Of a DNA stretch of 64,000 nt, positions 1 through 13,296 are shown in pieces (position 1 is the stretch's first letter; every line of letters starts with the position of its first letter). Source of the DNA: Magnaporthiopsis rhizophila (Eukaryota > Ascomycota > Sordariomycetes > Magnaporthales > Magnaporthaceae); NCBI GenBank assembly GCA_003049465.1, contig PYSS01000034.1:12419-76418 (forward strand). Reading direction: 5' to 3'. A model generated the notes under the pieces. That model was not told the DNA's origin. It saw only the letters and a list, made by a program, of their open reading frames with translations, and searched no databases. A program made the translations under genes and the position numbers.

Positions 1-153
1 TTTTTTTTTTTTTTTTTTTTTTTGCACTGTTTATTTGCCTTTGTTCGTTTCTTTGAAGATTGAATCGCATGGATGAGGTACGAATCTTCGCATTCCCCCG
101 GTTGATCGACCGTGGCACGGGCCCTGATGGAAACCGCCGCGGGTCTCTTCAAC

Positions 154-762
<609 letters not shown>

Positions 763-1285
763 TGAACCGAGATACCCCTGCTCACAATCTGAGCTCTACA
801 TTCACTTACACATACTGTACCGCTTCCTTCACGTCCTCAGTTTTCTTTTATTCTTCGTTTGGCCCTTTTTTCTCATGACGTACCGCACCCCCAGAAACCA
901 CCACCCGCCTTTACTCCCATATGTCCTCGCGTCTGTTCTCTGGTTCGGGCTGGATGACTTCCATGGCCTGACCCTGTCTGCTTTGTTTTGAATATTACTC
1001 TTGCTCCCAGCCGCCACCGTCACCACCATGTCTCCTGTGTTACATTTCCCCATCAATATCTAATAGCTAGCTAGGCACATACCTTGAAGACACCAAGCCT
1101 TGCTGCTGGAGGGGAGGATTTCTTGGGGATTTGATCATTTGGGCGTCCGTTTTATGCTGTATGGCTTCACCCTATCTACAAATTTTTGTTGATGTATCGA
1201 ATCTTGGCGGTTTCACTCTAATTGCCTGCGGGATCAAGGCACCCGACTATGAGGCATTAGAGGTTGAAGGGCGTCAGATAATGAC

Positions 1286-1289
<4 letters not shown>

Positions 1290-1329
<40 letters not shown>
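1290..1329. repeat. T(40) homopolymer
   Basis: Forty consecutive T residues in otherwise unique intergenic sequence; one of many long A/T homopolymers in this window. Confidence 0.95.
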
Positions 1330-1330
<1 letters not shown>

Positions 1331-2046
1331 TGCGTGCACATGTCTCTGCCGCGCTCAAGCGTCATTATTGACAGGCGATAGGCTGGAAACGGCGCCTGGC
1401 TAGATGACAACGGGAACGGTTAAGTTTAAAAAAGGCTTTCACCTTCGAGCGAGGGGTTAGATGTCACCATTGCAGGCCGCCATTCCGCTTTGACATTTGG
1501 GTGGCGTCCCGCGGCCTGTCATGATCGCCTGAGCTGTCAACTATCGCAGGCAAGCCCGTGCAATGAGCCGGGGCCTTCGCATTGGATGCTAGCTTCGCGC
1601 CACACATCGCCGCATGACAGATGTCAAAATCGGCCACGCCCTCGAGAGGCTTAGCCTTTGTAGAACCGCTGCCTGCGCTCCACGGCCCGTTACTCTTCTC
1701 ATCACCGTTTCCAGCTCCCATATCTATCGCCCCAACGACGAGAAAATCAGTTGAATGATGATGAGTGATCTACCTGGGCGGGGAGGTGTGCCTGTCTGCG
1801 GGGAATTGGGGGTTCTGCAGAGCGCGGGTTATTTTGATTGGCCAGAGCTTGATGGAGCTTCAACGTCATCGTTGCGAGCTTTGCATGCGCGCGTCGGCCT
1901 CCATGTTGTGGCTCCTGTCCAGCGACCTTCTTCCTTTTTACGCAAGCTCGAAGCTACCACCGCCAAAAGAAACACAATCTGCGCCGCGTACCGGTGTATC
2001 GACGACCGATTGAGCCCGACGACTCCTTCCACGTCATCAGCCGACA

Positions 2047-3406
2047 ATGACGACAACCCCGAGGCTGGCGATCACGTCGACCCTCTTGGCCCTCACCAGA
2101 TCGATCCCCAACGCACCCAGGAGGACGGCGGCGAGATGCTTACCTATCACGACTACCAGACTCAAATCTGGCCCGTACGGCTATATCCAGACCAAGGCCC
2201 TCGTGTTTTCCAAGTTTGGAGAGCCCGAGGACGTCTTGAAGTATGCTCCGTCCATGTCCTCAGCATTCCACTCGCGCCACAAACTGAAAGGAAGACCCAT
2301 GTTGACACCAATATCTCTCCCTGCACAGGTTGCACACCCACTCGATATCCCCCTCGATCCCACACCACGCGGCCACCCTCCGCGCCCTGGCGGCGCCCAT
2401 CAATCCGGCTGACGTAAACCTGATCCAGGGCACGTACGGCGTCAAGCCGGCCTTCGACGCGATGATCGGCACGTCCGAGCCGTCCTCCGTCCCCGGCAAT
2501 GAGGGCTGCTTCGAGGTGCTGTCGGTGGGGTCAGGAGTCAAGACCCTGAAACCTGGAGACTGGGTCGTGCCGGCCTCGACGGGCATGGGCACGTGGCGAA
2601 CGCACGCGCTCGTCGATAACGCCGACGGCGCTCTGATCCGGGTGCCCGAGGGCGAAGGCGCGGCGCTCACCCCGCTACAGGTTGCGACCGTCAGCGTCAA
2701 CCCGTGCTCGGCGCACCGCATGCTGCGCGACTACGTCGACCTCGTCGACCTGAGCGTGCAGGCGTACCGGCGCGGTGAGGCCGACGGCGGGGCCTGGTTC
2801 GTCCAGAACGGTGCAAACAGCGGCGTCGGGCGCGCAGCCGTCCAGCTGGGCCGCCTGGCCGGGCTGCGGTCCATCAACGTGGTGCGCGAGCGGGACACGC
2901 CCGAGGCGACGGCGGCGCTGAAGCGGGAGCTGACGGACCTGGGCGCGACCGTCGTCGTGACCGAGGCTGAGTTCCTGGACCGCGGGTTCCCGGGCCGGAT
3001 GCGCGACGAGTGGACGCACGGGGCGGACGTGATGCTCGGCCTCAACTGCGTCGGCGGCAAGTCGGCGACGCAGATGGCACGCCTGCTGAGCGCGGGCGGC
3101 ACCATGGTCACGTACGGCGCCATGTCCAAGCAGCCCATTGCACTGCCGACCGGCCTGCTCATCTTCAAGGACATCCGGTTCAGGGGGTTCTGGCTCAGCA
3201 GGTGGGCCGACGGGGACAAGAAGTCCAAACGCAAGACGGTCGAGGAGATCCTGGGCCTGATTCGTGCGGGCAAGTTCCGCGACGCGCCCGTGGACGAGGT
3301 CAGGTGGGACTGGGATACGGAGGAGGAGGTCCTAAGGCGGGCCGTCCAGGGCACGCTGCAAGGGTTTAGGAAGGGCAAGGGGGTTTTCATCTTTGGAGAT
3401 ACTTGA
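2047..3406 (+). CDS. ETR1: Mitochondrial trans-2-enoyl-thioester reductase (ETR1/MECR type)
   Basis: Two exons, 2047-2240 and 2329-3406, give 423 aa. The 88-bp intron has donor GTATGC and acceptor TGCACAG, and joining it reads EPEDVLK-LHTHSISP. The N-terminus (about 45 residues, rich in Arg/Thr/Ser, few acids) looks like a mitochondrial presequence. It belongs to the zinc-free MDR superfamily: the NPADVNLIQGTYG segment (residues about 90-102) carries the tyrosine (about Tyr101) conserved in this family, and VQNGANSGVGRAAVQLG (223-239) is the dinucleotide-binding loop. Family members reduce enoyl-ACP with NADPH in mitochondrial type II fatty acid synthesis, which feeds lipoate production and respiration. 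Length is slightly above the usual 370-410 aa because of the presequence. The function assignment is by family resemblance and is strong. Confidence 0.93.
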
Positions 3407-5247
3407 GCTTATGCCCGCTCTCGTGTTTGCGATGCGATCGAGATACATGCGGGATTGCCAACCAACAGTAGCTTGGCGGCCCAAAGAGCCTCCATCTAGA
3501 TCGACGGCTTCCGATGAGGCGCCTACGACGGTGGGCAATATATCCGCTTCCCGCTGGGCCGTGCTGGTGTTGCCACTAGCTGCCGGCTCTACTGCACGAG
3601 GTTCGGACGACGGGTAGGTAGCAGGTATGTACCACCCGATAGCCTTTGCCAGAACGCGCGCGGCGGTGGTCAATTTAGAGTTGCCGAGATTTCCGCGGAC
3701 GGCTGGAAAGAGACAAGGATGATGACGAATTCCAAGGGCAGAGGTGGAACTGGACGCCTTTGGCCGAGGCAAGTTGTGAACAAATTGGAAGCAGGATAGC
3801 AGAGATCATAGAATATCTCTTCAAGGTACCTTGGGCACATTTGGTTGATATTTTATCGCCGCTAGCATGGAGGTACCTCCCTACCTGGCTTTCCGTCACA
3901 TTCCAGCGGTAGGGTCGGCAACCCGCTGGGGACGCGGCTCGCTCTCCGAAAGGCAGGACACCAGCCCGCCCAGCCCCGGCCAAAAGCGCCAGGAGCTGAC
4001 AAACGGGTGGGCTCTCCTTCCTTGGGAAATCGGGGCGACGCCACGATCACGAACAAGCGCGTGGGAGTCCAGAGAGCCCTTGAAGATACTGCTTGTAGCC
4101 ACTGAGGTAATCGACAACCCTCCTCGCGGACGCTACAAGCTCGTGCAGGCCGTCCCCCTTGTAGGGCGGATCGACTCGGAGGTCTGAAATTGTTTACTAT
4201 TTCATGGGGTCTGGCGCTGGCTGTTGCCGTTGATGGTGTGTGCATCAAGATCTGCTTGACGATGCCCTAGAGGGGTTGGACAATGGCGAGGCCAGCAGTG
4301 TCGGTCGCACTTGAAACACTAGTTGTGGCTGCCGAGCGCATGGACGGCATTTCCTCAAGACCACAGAGCCATATGAGGACGGCGGCAGGCGTTGAGGGGG
4401 AGAGCGAACCTGTCACCCAGAGGGCCATGGCTGGGTTGACAGTGTATGCCGTGCTGGAATCAACGGAATGCGTCATGGCTCGAACCGGGTCGGCGCAGCC
4501 TTCGCTTGGCAGCAGCAAAAGATGCTACTTCTAGCCTGACTTTGAGGAAGGCAGGATTCACCCCCAGATGAGATTGCGTTCTTGTGCTAGGAGGTGAGGA
4601 AGGACTTGTCCACACCCAAGGCAAGGATCGAGCATTCGACACGTCCAAGAGTGAAGGCGCGTCGCTGAGCCTAGAGAATGACAGCTTCGGCCCCGGGAAC
4701 TCGGTCGGGCTGTCAAGTGAAATCCAGTCATCACTCGCTGACTGGGAAAGAGCAGGGCGTGTATGGCGGTGGAGGGCAATTTCCATCCGTCGATGATGCA
4801 GGTGGGCCCTGCTGCCGGAGGCGATGGACTAGCATCTCAATTCGTGCAGGCGGTACCGAGGCCGTTTCCATTCCGTCAATGTTGCCCGGTCTCTCGCAGG
4901 CGCGCCTTCCCAAGCCAGAACGAGACGCACTCTCGGGCAGGTAGCGCCAGCAGACACGGAAGTTGAGCCCACGTCGGCTGCTCGCCGGTCCTGGTAGGCA
5001 CTGGTAGGTAGGCTGACTTGACGAGTTCTGTCGTCCCCCAGTCCCACAGGAACTTCGTCCTCGACAGTCCTCCATCCCTCACATCGGATTCGCGCCCGTC
5101 CACTCCTTTCAGACTCGAATCATCGCAAGCAACAATCCTTTGGATCCTATCTGCATTTTATTTACAGCATAATTGTCATCACTCTGCACCTAGAACCTCG
5201 CATACGCTTCTCACGAAATCATCTGCCCCTTTGTTACTCTCTTCAAT
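3407..5247. other. Intergenic region, 1.8 kb, no gene recognised
   Basis: Only short overlapping frames on both strands, none with a recognisable motif or initiator context. The distal part should contain the terminator of the reductase gene and the promoter of the glucanase gene at 5248. A polyA-type signal could not be assigned with confidence. Confidence 0.5.
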
Positions 5248-8200
5248 ATGCGCCTCAAAACGCTCTCCCTCTTCGCGGCCCTGGCTTCGTCAGCCGCCGC
5301 TGCATACTGGATGGAGGACATCCCGCACCGTGGAATCTCGCCCTTCAACCCGGACAAGTCATACACGGTCTTCAGGAACGTCAAGGACTTTGGCGCCAAG
5401 GGAGATGGCGTCGCCGACGACACCAATGCCATCAACGCGGCCATCAGTTCTGGCAATAGATGCGGTGGCGATAGCCCCTGCACTGGAACCACCACCACCC
5501 CTGCGGTCGTCTACTTCCCCAAAGGGACTTACCTGATCTCGTCCTCTATCGTTTCTTATTACTACACCCAGATGATCGGCGACCCAACCTCCATGCCCAT
5601 CATCAAGGCCGCCCAGCAATTTCGGGCAAACGGTCTTGGTCTGATCGAGGCCAACCCGTACCAGAGCACAGGATATCTCAGATACGGAGCCACAAACACA
5701 TTCTTCCGTCAAAGTAAGCCGGATCACCCACTCAAACACCAACAGTCCTCTGCTATATGATTTCTAACAGACTCTATAGTCAGGAATCTCGTCCTGGACA
5801 TGCGACAGGTTCCTGGCACCGTCTGTGGCATCCACTGGCCCTCCTCGCAGGCGACCTCAATACAGAATGTCGTTTTCCGCATGTCCTACGACCCCAGCCG
5901 CCATCACTCCGGAATTTTCATGGAGGAGGGCAGCGGAGGCATGCTCAACGATCTTGTCTTCTATGGCGGTGAATACGGAGCCCAGGTAAGTCCACTCTTT
6001 GTTTCTTACCTCTATGTATCTATCTTCTCACCCATCAATCTACTGACCAAATGGGGTTGTTTCCCACCACACAACGAATAGTTCGGAAACCAGCAATACA
6101 CGGCTCGAAACTTCACGTTCCACGGCTCCCAGACTGCCATACTTCAGATCTGGGACTGGGGCTGGACGTACAAGTCAATGACGGTCAACAATTGCAGAAC
6201 CGGGATTGACATGACTAGCTCGTCTGTCGGCTCTGTTACCCTGCTCGACTCCCACTTCAACAATGTCGACGTCGGCATCATCACTGGCCGAGATCCCGCA
6301 GTCAAGGAAAAGCCAGGCGCCGGTTCTCTCGTCATCCAAAACGTCCAGTTCAGGAATGTCAGCACCATCCTGAAGGGAGCCAAGGGCGACATCATCCAAG
6401 GGTCTCCTTCGGCAACAGTCATCAAGCGAGGCTTTGGTCATGTAAGCTTCGGGCAGCGTAAACGATACCGTCGCGACTCTGCCAAGCGAACTGACCAGTC
6501 CTCTAGGGTAATGCGTACGCGCCATATGGCCCCAGCGTATACCAAGCCTCAGATGTGTCGTACTTCCCCGTGCCTCGGGCTCTCACTGCCGGCGAGAAGT
6601 ACTACGAACGATCCAAGGCAAGTCCCGTCATACTTGGGTTGACTGGAATGATGCATCGCCCATCATTCCAGTCATTGAATTGTTATCCCCGAATGCCCTG
6701 CTGATCGTCACGTTACAGCCGCAATATGATGATACCCCTGCTAGCTCATTCCTCTCTGCAAGGAGCTATGGCGCTCGCGGCGACGGTGTCACGGATGATA
6801 CCGACGCCTTGAACAGACTGATGGGAGATGCATCCAAGAGGTACTCCGAGGGAGTTGTCGCTTTCATCGATGCAGGGTACTACAGGGTCACCGATACAGG
6901 TATGCTTCGTGACTTTTTGTCTGACTGCCCTGACCCTGAGCCCTATCCAAGACCGCACCTAACGTCCAAACTCGCAGTGTTCTTCCCTCCTAATCTTCGT
7001 GTCGTCGGAGAAGCCATGTCGTCTGTTATCATGGCTGCTGGTTCCAAGTTTTCCCACATCGACCGACCACATCCGGTGGTTCAGGTTGGCAAGCCCGGAG
7101 ACAAGGGCTATCTGGAGTTTTCAGATGTTTTTGTTTCCACACAGGGAGCCACGGCGGGCGCTGTGCTGATCGAGTACAACCTTGCGACCTACACCGGTGG
7201 CACATGCAAGCTGACTTCGCAGAGCACACCCCCGTCCGGTATGTGGGACGTGCACACTCGAATCGGTGGCTTCGCCGGCTCCGAATTGCAGGTGGCCGAG
7301 TGTCTCAAGACACCCGACAAGGCCAATGCTGTCAACCCCCTGTGCATCGCCGCCTACATGTCGTGCCACATCACCAAGTCGGCCCGCGGACTCTATATGG
7401 AAAACAATTGGTTTTGGGTCGCCGATCATGACATTGAGGATTACAACAACACCCAGATCTCGATCTACGCTGGGCGTGGACTACTCATTGAGTCCAAGGC
7501 TGGCCGAATCTGGCTGGTCGGGACTTCTGTCGAGCACCACACACTGTATCAATATCAGCTCGCCTACACAAAAAACATATGGATGGGGCAAATTCAGACC
7601 GAGACGGCGTACTACCAGCCAAACCCACCCGCGCCATTCCCGTTCACTACACTGAACAGGACTATCCACGACCCCAACTTCGCGCTCGACTGCCGAGTCA
7701 AGTCGGGTAACGGCACCGGCGATGCACAGCCCTCTGCGGAAACGCTACCAATACTCACCCTTGCGGATAGCTTGCCAGGAAAGCCGCCCTGCGAGATGGG
7801 GTGGGGTCTGAGAATCATCGGAAGCAAGAACGTGGTTGTCTACGGCGCTGGGCTCTACTCGTTCTTCAACAACTGGAGCACATCATGCTGCCAGGAAGGC
7901 TTCAAGACGCACGAGGGCGTCTTGGGGAAGTGCCAAGCCCGGATTCTCTACATCGGTGGTGATCCGACCAGCTCGACGGCCAGCAATCAAGGCGACAGTA
8001 AGAGTGACACTCTCGACGTCTCGCTCTACAACCTCAACACCGTCGGTGTGGTCAGCATGGTCAATCGCCAGGGTACTGACTTGGCCTACTGGAAGGAGAA
8101 CAAGGCTGGATTCACCGATACCGTAGCCGTGTTCAAGTTTCAGAACGGTCGTGGCACAGGGAACGTTCGGAGGAGGAGTTCGGGTGAACCCGAAGACCCA

Positions 8201-9058
8201 TATGATGGATATGGTGATGGAGACGACGGCAGTCCAGATGGCAGCGGCGACTCGGATGGCTCTGGATCTGGGGGTGGGGGCTCCAGCAGAGGTTATGGTG
8301 CTGGCTCTGGTATACCTGGCCTGTCTTGGGGTGGTCCTAGAGGATTTGTCGCCACAGAAGGCGAGGCTGGTTACATCTGCTTCGGAGACTGGCAACAGCT
8401 CTGCGGCCAGCCGCCACAACTCGCCCAGACCTCGAGCCCATTCAGCCCGCCTTTGTCGTCGCCACTGGTACGGACGTCATTGGTACTATCATCCCCTGCG
8501 CCAGTTCCGACAACTGGAGGTGGCCGCATGTCGATTTTCAGGCCCGGAGACCACTTGACGCTGAACGCCGCTAGCTCCCGGTCATCCCTTTCGGCTTCTT
8601 CCTTGGCACCATCTTCGAGTCGGCGGAGGACGACGGTAACATTCACTGTCGGTGGCAGCAGCGTCTCGACCCCTCCATCTCCAACGCGGAAGACCTTTAC
8701 GGTCACTGTTGTGGACGACATGTCGACTCCTGCTCCCTCCAAGTCCACCCCATCGGCTTATAGGAGCACCGTTACGGTGGCTGTCGACGGCGGCGACAGT
8801 GACGGCGGCTGGAGCTTCCTTTCGACGGTGCCTGAGGCCACACATACACATGGTCAACTCTCAACCCTGGAGGAAAGCACCTGGACGAGCCGAGACAAGT
8901 CGACCAAAGCAACATCGACCTCGGCGGAGAAGGCAATCTACTCGACATCTACGACGAGCCGCAAATCCGACGGCGCCAATACGACGACAAAGTCCGCGTC
9001 ACCAACGCTTCACAGCCAGGCGCCTCAGGAACTTGACGGCTGCGACGAAGATGACTGA
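5248..9058 (+). CDS. Secreted GH55-type beta-1,3-glucanase with long C-terminal extension
   Basis: Six exons: 5248-5713, 5780-5985, 6082-6441, 6507-6617, 6719-6899, 6978-9058 (1134 aa). Residues 1-19 are a signal peptide ending ASSAAAA. The body has the two pectate-lyase-fold halves typical of GH55 exo-beta-1,3-glucanases, each opening with the same signature: VKDFGAKGDGVADDTNAIN and later SYGARGDGVTDDTDALN, with IRNLVLDM and VVGEA strands following. Family members hydrolyse laminarin-type wall glucan outside the cell. Intron 4 (6618-6718) uses a GC donor (AAG/GCAAGT); intron 5 (6900-6977) keeps the frame open but is removed because the family-typical VTDT-VFFPPNLRVVGEA is restored. The catalytic region ends near AVFKFQNG; about 320 further residues are Gly/Asp/Ser-rich then Ser/Thr-rich, with no hydrophobic GPI tail. 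GH55 proteins are usually about 750-800 aa, so the tail is extra. Confidence 0.92.
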
Positions 9059-12000
9059 TGTAAGAAGATGGGAGAACTAGGATCGAACAGATTACTGTCA
9101 TGTCCGATGTTCATTGTTTGAGCAAGGGGAAAGGGCGTTTTCCATGCAAGTGCTCGTCGTATTGTATGCATCAAGGTGAGGATGGAGTGTGTATTCCGGG
9201 CAAGCAAATTGGTTCTTCAGTGTCGTTAGCACCTAGGTAGACACCTACCCATTTAACGTAGCACAGTACAATCGACTACTCTATCGTATCTGGTGGAAGT
9301 TACTATCATGTTCATGCGGTCTTGTGGAGAAGGCACCCGCAAGGCTTGTAGAGAGGGTGTATTGGCACTGATCATTGACAAAGTATCGGTGCAGGTGAGG
9401 CTTCTGGCCGACATGCGGCATTGCAGCCAAGTGCTTAGGCCTGAGTCGCACATGGCCGAGGAAGCTACCTATGCCGGACGGACGGAGATGGTGGGGAACT
9501 ATCTAGAGAAGCCCGTATAGTTGGGTTTATGCAGGCTGGTCGAGCCGCCAATGGGTACTACTGGCGGTCTATTCAGGGCGCATCGGATCGTCAGGCGGTG
9601 GTGGGACGAGGCGGACATGATAACATCCGTACGTGGGTATAATCGTACGGGGACCTGGGTGTTTGGAGGACCTTTCCCACTTGATTATTTGCTACTTGCA
9701 AACCTCCAAATCCGAATCAGATTTCTGCCACAAAAAAGTCATAGGTAAATCAGGTTGATATATTTATTGGAGGGGATGGATGTTGAGCCGTAGGAATAGC
9801 TATTAGGTACGTAGGTCACTGGAGCTGGATTGTCAAAAGGGATCAGTCAAAACACCGTGCTGCTGGCTAGGTAGGTCAGATCACTAGCACATACGGCCAT
9901 ACCCACTGGAATACATGGGATCCCGTCCGCTCTTCCGTACGTAGTCAAACTGGTAAGGGCGGCCGGATTGAAACCTAGGGAGGGATTGGGAACAACCCTC
10001 CTCGACCGACCGCCCCCTGATCAACGCTCCACCATAATGCACGGAAAGGAAGCGCATATCGCACGCACTAGTTACCGTGGCAGCGTGGGTGAATGTGCCG
10101 GTACGTTTGTATGGCCATACCACTTTATCAGCTGACTTTTTACTCTCCGGACGAGCAGCCTTCTTGGGAAGATGCGATCTCGTCCACCCAAGCAGCGGCG
10201 TCCTGCTGGTCGTTGGTGTGGACAGGTACCTACTTACCCACCTACTACCTGGCCGGGGGAGATATATTTGTGCGTTTTGGTGGACGGTTCGGCTGTCGGC
10301 CTGCATCGCGAGGTTAGGTGGATGGACTGGACCAAAAAAGTCGCGGCGATCGCTCAGCCCATCACACTGGCGACACTCATTTCCCCGGCAACTTGCATAT
10401 CGAGATCGGCCTGCACGACGAACGAGAGCCGCCGAGACCTCGAATTGCCGATTTTCGGGCTTTTAGATTGTGCCTAAGGGTAGCCGGGCTGTAGGGGCTG
10501 TGACATCTGGGGCGGCTGCGGAGACTTGGACATGCTGATGTGTGTGAGTTTTTTTTAGTTTTTTTTTTTTTTTTCCGTTTGCAGCATGGAGCAGCCTCTC
10601 CCGTGGAGTTATCTGGGGAGCTGCGGAGGCCTCGGAAGTATTAGTGCCCGGACTTCTTGGGGGCGGGCTGTGCGCGTGTATTGCTTGTGTTTCTTGGTTG
10701 TGCCCAGGCCCACATCCGGCCGAGAGTTTTGCGAAGAGCCAGCCAGGGGCACCTGGATCTGTTGTCATGCGGGTTTCTGGCCTGGACACCAGGGGGCCAT
10801 GCGGTGGATGTTCTTTCTCTCCGGGAGCCGCCGACGACAGCTCTTTGCCGAGGCTGCCGGGGCGGGTGATGTAGACGCGAAGCGCGGGCCGACGGGAGCA
10901 TACTGCGGCCCGCCTATGCCGACTGATGTTTGGGAGGAAATTCTGGGGTGGCGGCTAGTCGGGCTATGGCGATAAGCCTATCAAGCCCGCGTCCGGAGAG
11001 CAAAGAACAGACAAAACGGAATCATGTCGGGCTAGCGTAGCGAAATATCCGCCCGAAAGCTCCTGGCAAACGCCAAAATCGAGCAGCATTTTGAGGACGA
11101 CGACGATGACGAGCCCGCTTACTAAACTGAGGGAACACCAGAAAATACCTTGACCCAGGCGTAGGCCCACTATAGGTCCCGGCGCCGCGCGTCCGCCCCG
11201 CCGATGACGGGCCGCCCCTCGAGCCGCACACCGGCCCGAGCCGAGCTAGTGGCCCACCACGCTCCCCCAGCAGGATGCGCTGGTCCAGCGTGCTGCTGCC
11301 ATTTCCGGCTGGAAACCTCCCCGAAAGCCCCGCCTACCGCAGCGGTAGGCACCGCTCGTGACGACGTACGCCCACGGCATGCTGCGGACTCCCGCGTCCC
11401 GTCTCACATGCCAAATGAGCCGTCTCGATAATCGGGAGTGCGTCTGTTGGCGGCTGCTGCTATTGGCGTCCGGGTGTAACCACCATCAATCAGGTCTAAG
11501 CCGTTGGGGAAACGGTAGAAGGCGGTAATCTTAGTGTTAAACCAGAGGTTCTCGCTCTAACCCTGGATTTATTTATGTTAACTTGTGTGCGGGACTGTGA
11601 TAACCCTATCCCCGCGTCGTGTCTCTTTGCTCGTTCTACATTGCAGAAAAAAAAAGACGTTTGAGAACGGAACGTGAGTTGGTAGATACATTCCGGGAAA
11701 ACAAAGAAGAGCCTAACCTTTCTATTACGGTGCGACCAATTTTGACCACGCCTTCGTAGTACTAACCAGGGCCCCGCGCGGCATTCGAGTCTAGGCTGAC
11801 GACGATACTTCCCCGACCCCTTTTCTCCTTCCTCCTGGTGACGGCGCACAGGGCCCCGGCCTGGGCCATCTTCGCTGCCGCGGACCGTTGAAGCCGGGGA
11901 TTTGCTGCCGGGACATGTCCCCTGCTCGGCGGTGGTGGCGGTGGCACTTTATGCCGGTGATGCCCGGTTTTCGAGGAGGACGGGTGCCGTATATTCTACA

Positions 12001-12562
12001 CTTGTAATTATTCGGCACCCTTGGATAGGCATACGCTAGGTCCCGGGTTTTATACGCTAGGTCGCGGGTTTCTTTCTACTGCTATTCGACTTCTTTTACG
12101 TAAAGCGAGCGACGAATTCACCACAATGTTGGAGCTTAGGCAGCGTTTCCCTTTATTTATCTCCTTGTTTGGACCGCCGCCATATGCGGTTGGAAAGGAT
12201 GACGCCACCACCCCGTTTACTGCGGGATCGTTAAACGTCGAGGCCGCATATGGTACCTACCTCCCATGCAGCGCAGATACCAGGCCGGCTGATGATGCTA
12301 ATGAGGCTTATAAGAAACGTGTACCGGATGTTAACCAACATTTACTCATATACCAGAAAAAAAAAAGAAAAAAAAGAAAAAAAAAACACACACACACACC
12401 AAATCCTATAGTCGGGATATTGGGATAAGGGGGCATACAAGAAAGAGGTGGGATGTGGGATGCAGGAAAAGCTGTCATATATTGAAAAGCAAAAAAAAAA
12501 AAAAAAAAAAAAAAAGACACTGGGCGCTGTAATTCGCACGAGCAAGCCGGTTAGAACGCCTT
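9059..12562. other. Intergenic region, 3.5 kb, no gene recognised
   Basis: Between the + strand glucanase and the - strand hypothetical, so both flanking 3' ends point here. Frames present (for example 10077-10466, 10586-10975, 11496-11849) have no recognisable motifs and overlap one another on both strands. It holds an A-rich stretch at 12357-12398 ending in a short CA run, and A(25) at 12491-12515. It could hide a degraded element, but I cannot name one. Confidence 0.5.
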
Positions 12563-13087
12563 TTACGCCTTCTCTCCCTTATCATTCGCCCTCTTCTCCT
12601 CTTCCTCCTCCACCAGCTCCTTCTCCCACTGCTTCAGCTCCTCCTCCGTCGGGTCAGGGATGTGAACAGACTTTCCGAGAACAACAATCTCCATGTGGCC
12701 CTGGGGGATTGGTTTCTCCAGGGCATCGATCTCGTCCTCCTCTGTCACGCCCTCGGGCTTGGTGGCAGACGCGATGGGATATCCCTTCTGAACGATGACG
12801 AAACGGAACCCGTTCTGGGGCCCGTAGCGGCCGGTCTGGTAGATGGCAAACATGTACGAGTGCTCGGCCACGCCCGTGAACTTCTTCTTCTTCTTGTTCG
12901 GGTTCGGCGACTGGTTCCACAAGAACTGGCGGACGGCGCCGGGGTGGTTTGGTATCTCGTCGAAATAGTGCGTGGTCACGAGCTGCCTGATGAACTCGCC
13001 GCTGACGGACCCTCCCTCGGTGAAGACCTGGGAGAGGACCTCGTCCGGGGAGGTGAGTCGGGGCGGCGCGGGGTCGGAGGAGTCCAT
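12563..13087 (-). CDS. Hypothetical protein, 174 aa, conserved-looking
   Basis: Single exon, start in a strong context (accaccATGGACTCC) and stop TAA. The protein has a globular-looking centre (residues about 30-130: GEFIRQLVTTHYFDEIP, then EHSYMFAIYQTGRYGPQNG and RFVIVQKGYPIAS) with a lysine run (KKKKK) in between, and an acidic coiled-coil-like tail (EEELKQWEKELVEEEEEK). No signal peptide or membrane segment. I do not recognise the family and assign no function. The 5' flank is almost entirely a GTAG/GTAT tetranucleotide array that starts about 11 bp above the start codon. The secreted-protein gene lies just upstream in the same direction. Confidence 0.75.
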   Translation of the reverse strand: MDSSDPAPPRLTSPDEVLSQVFTEGGSVSGEFIRQLVTTHYFDEIPNHPGAVRQFLWNQSPNPNKKKKKFTGVAEHSYMFAIYQTGRYGPQNGFRFVIVQKGYPIASATKPEGVTEEDEIDALEKPIPQGHMEIVVLGKSVHIPDPTEEELKQWEKELVEEEEEKRANDKGEKA

Positions 13088-13098
13088 GGTGGTTTCGG

Positions 13099-13230
13099 AT
13101 AGGTATGTAGGTATGTATGTAGGTATGTATGTAGGTATGTATGTATGTATGTATGTATGTATGTAGGTAGGTAGGTAGGTAGGTAGGTAGGTAGGTAGGT
13201 AGGTAGGTAGGTAGGTAGGTAGGTAGGTAG
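13099..13230. repeat. Tetranucleotide array (GTAT/GTAG)n, about 33 units
   Basis: About 132 bp of GTAT and GTAG units; the proximal half is mixed and the distal half is pure GTAG. It fills most of the 209-bp spacer between two co-directional - strand genes, directly in the 5' flank of the 174-aa hypothetical. Confidence 0.95.
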
Positions 13231-13296
13231 CGTTTACCTATCCGGGTCGGGATTTCACAAAAGTCTGGGCAAGGAAGACGAATAGGGGCGGCTCCT

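Noticed and set aside
6900..6977. Keeping this in-frame 78-bp segment as coding in the GH55 gene
   Set aside because: It has GTATGC, CTAAC and CAG signals and breaks a family-typical strand; removal restores VTDTVFFPPNLRVVGEA.
13099..13230. CRISPR-like or telomere-like repeat
   Set aside because: Four-base units with no spacers and no telomere consensus; a simple microsatellite in a eukaryote.
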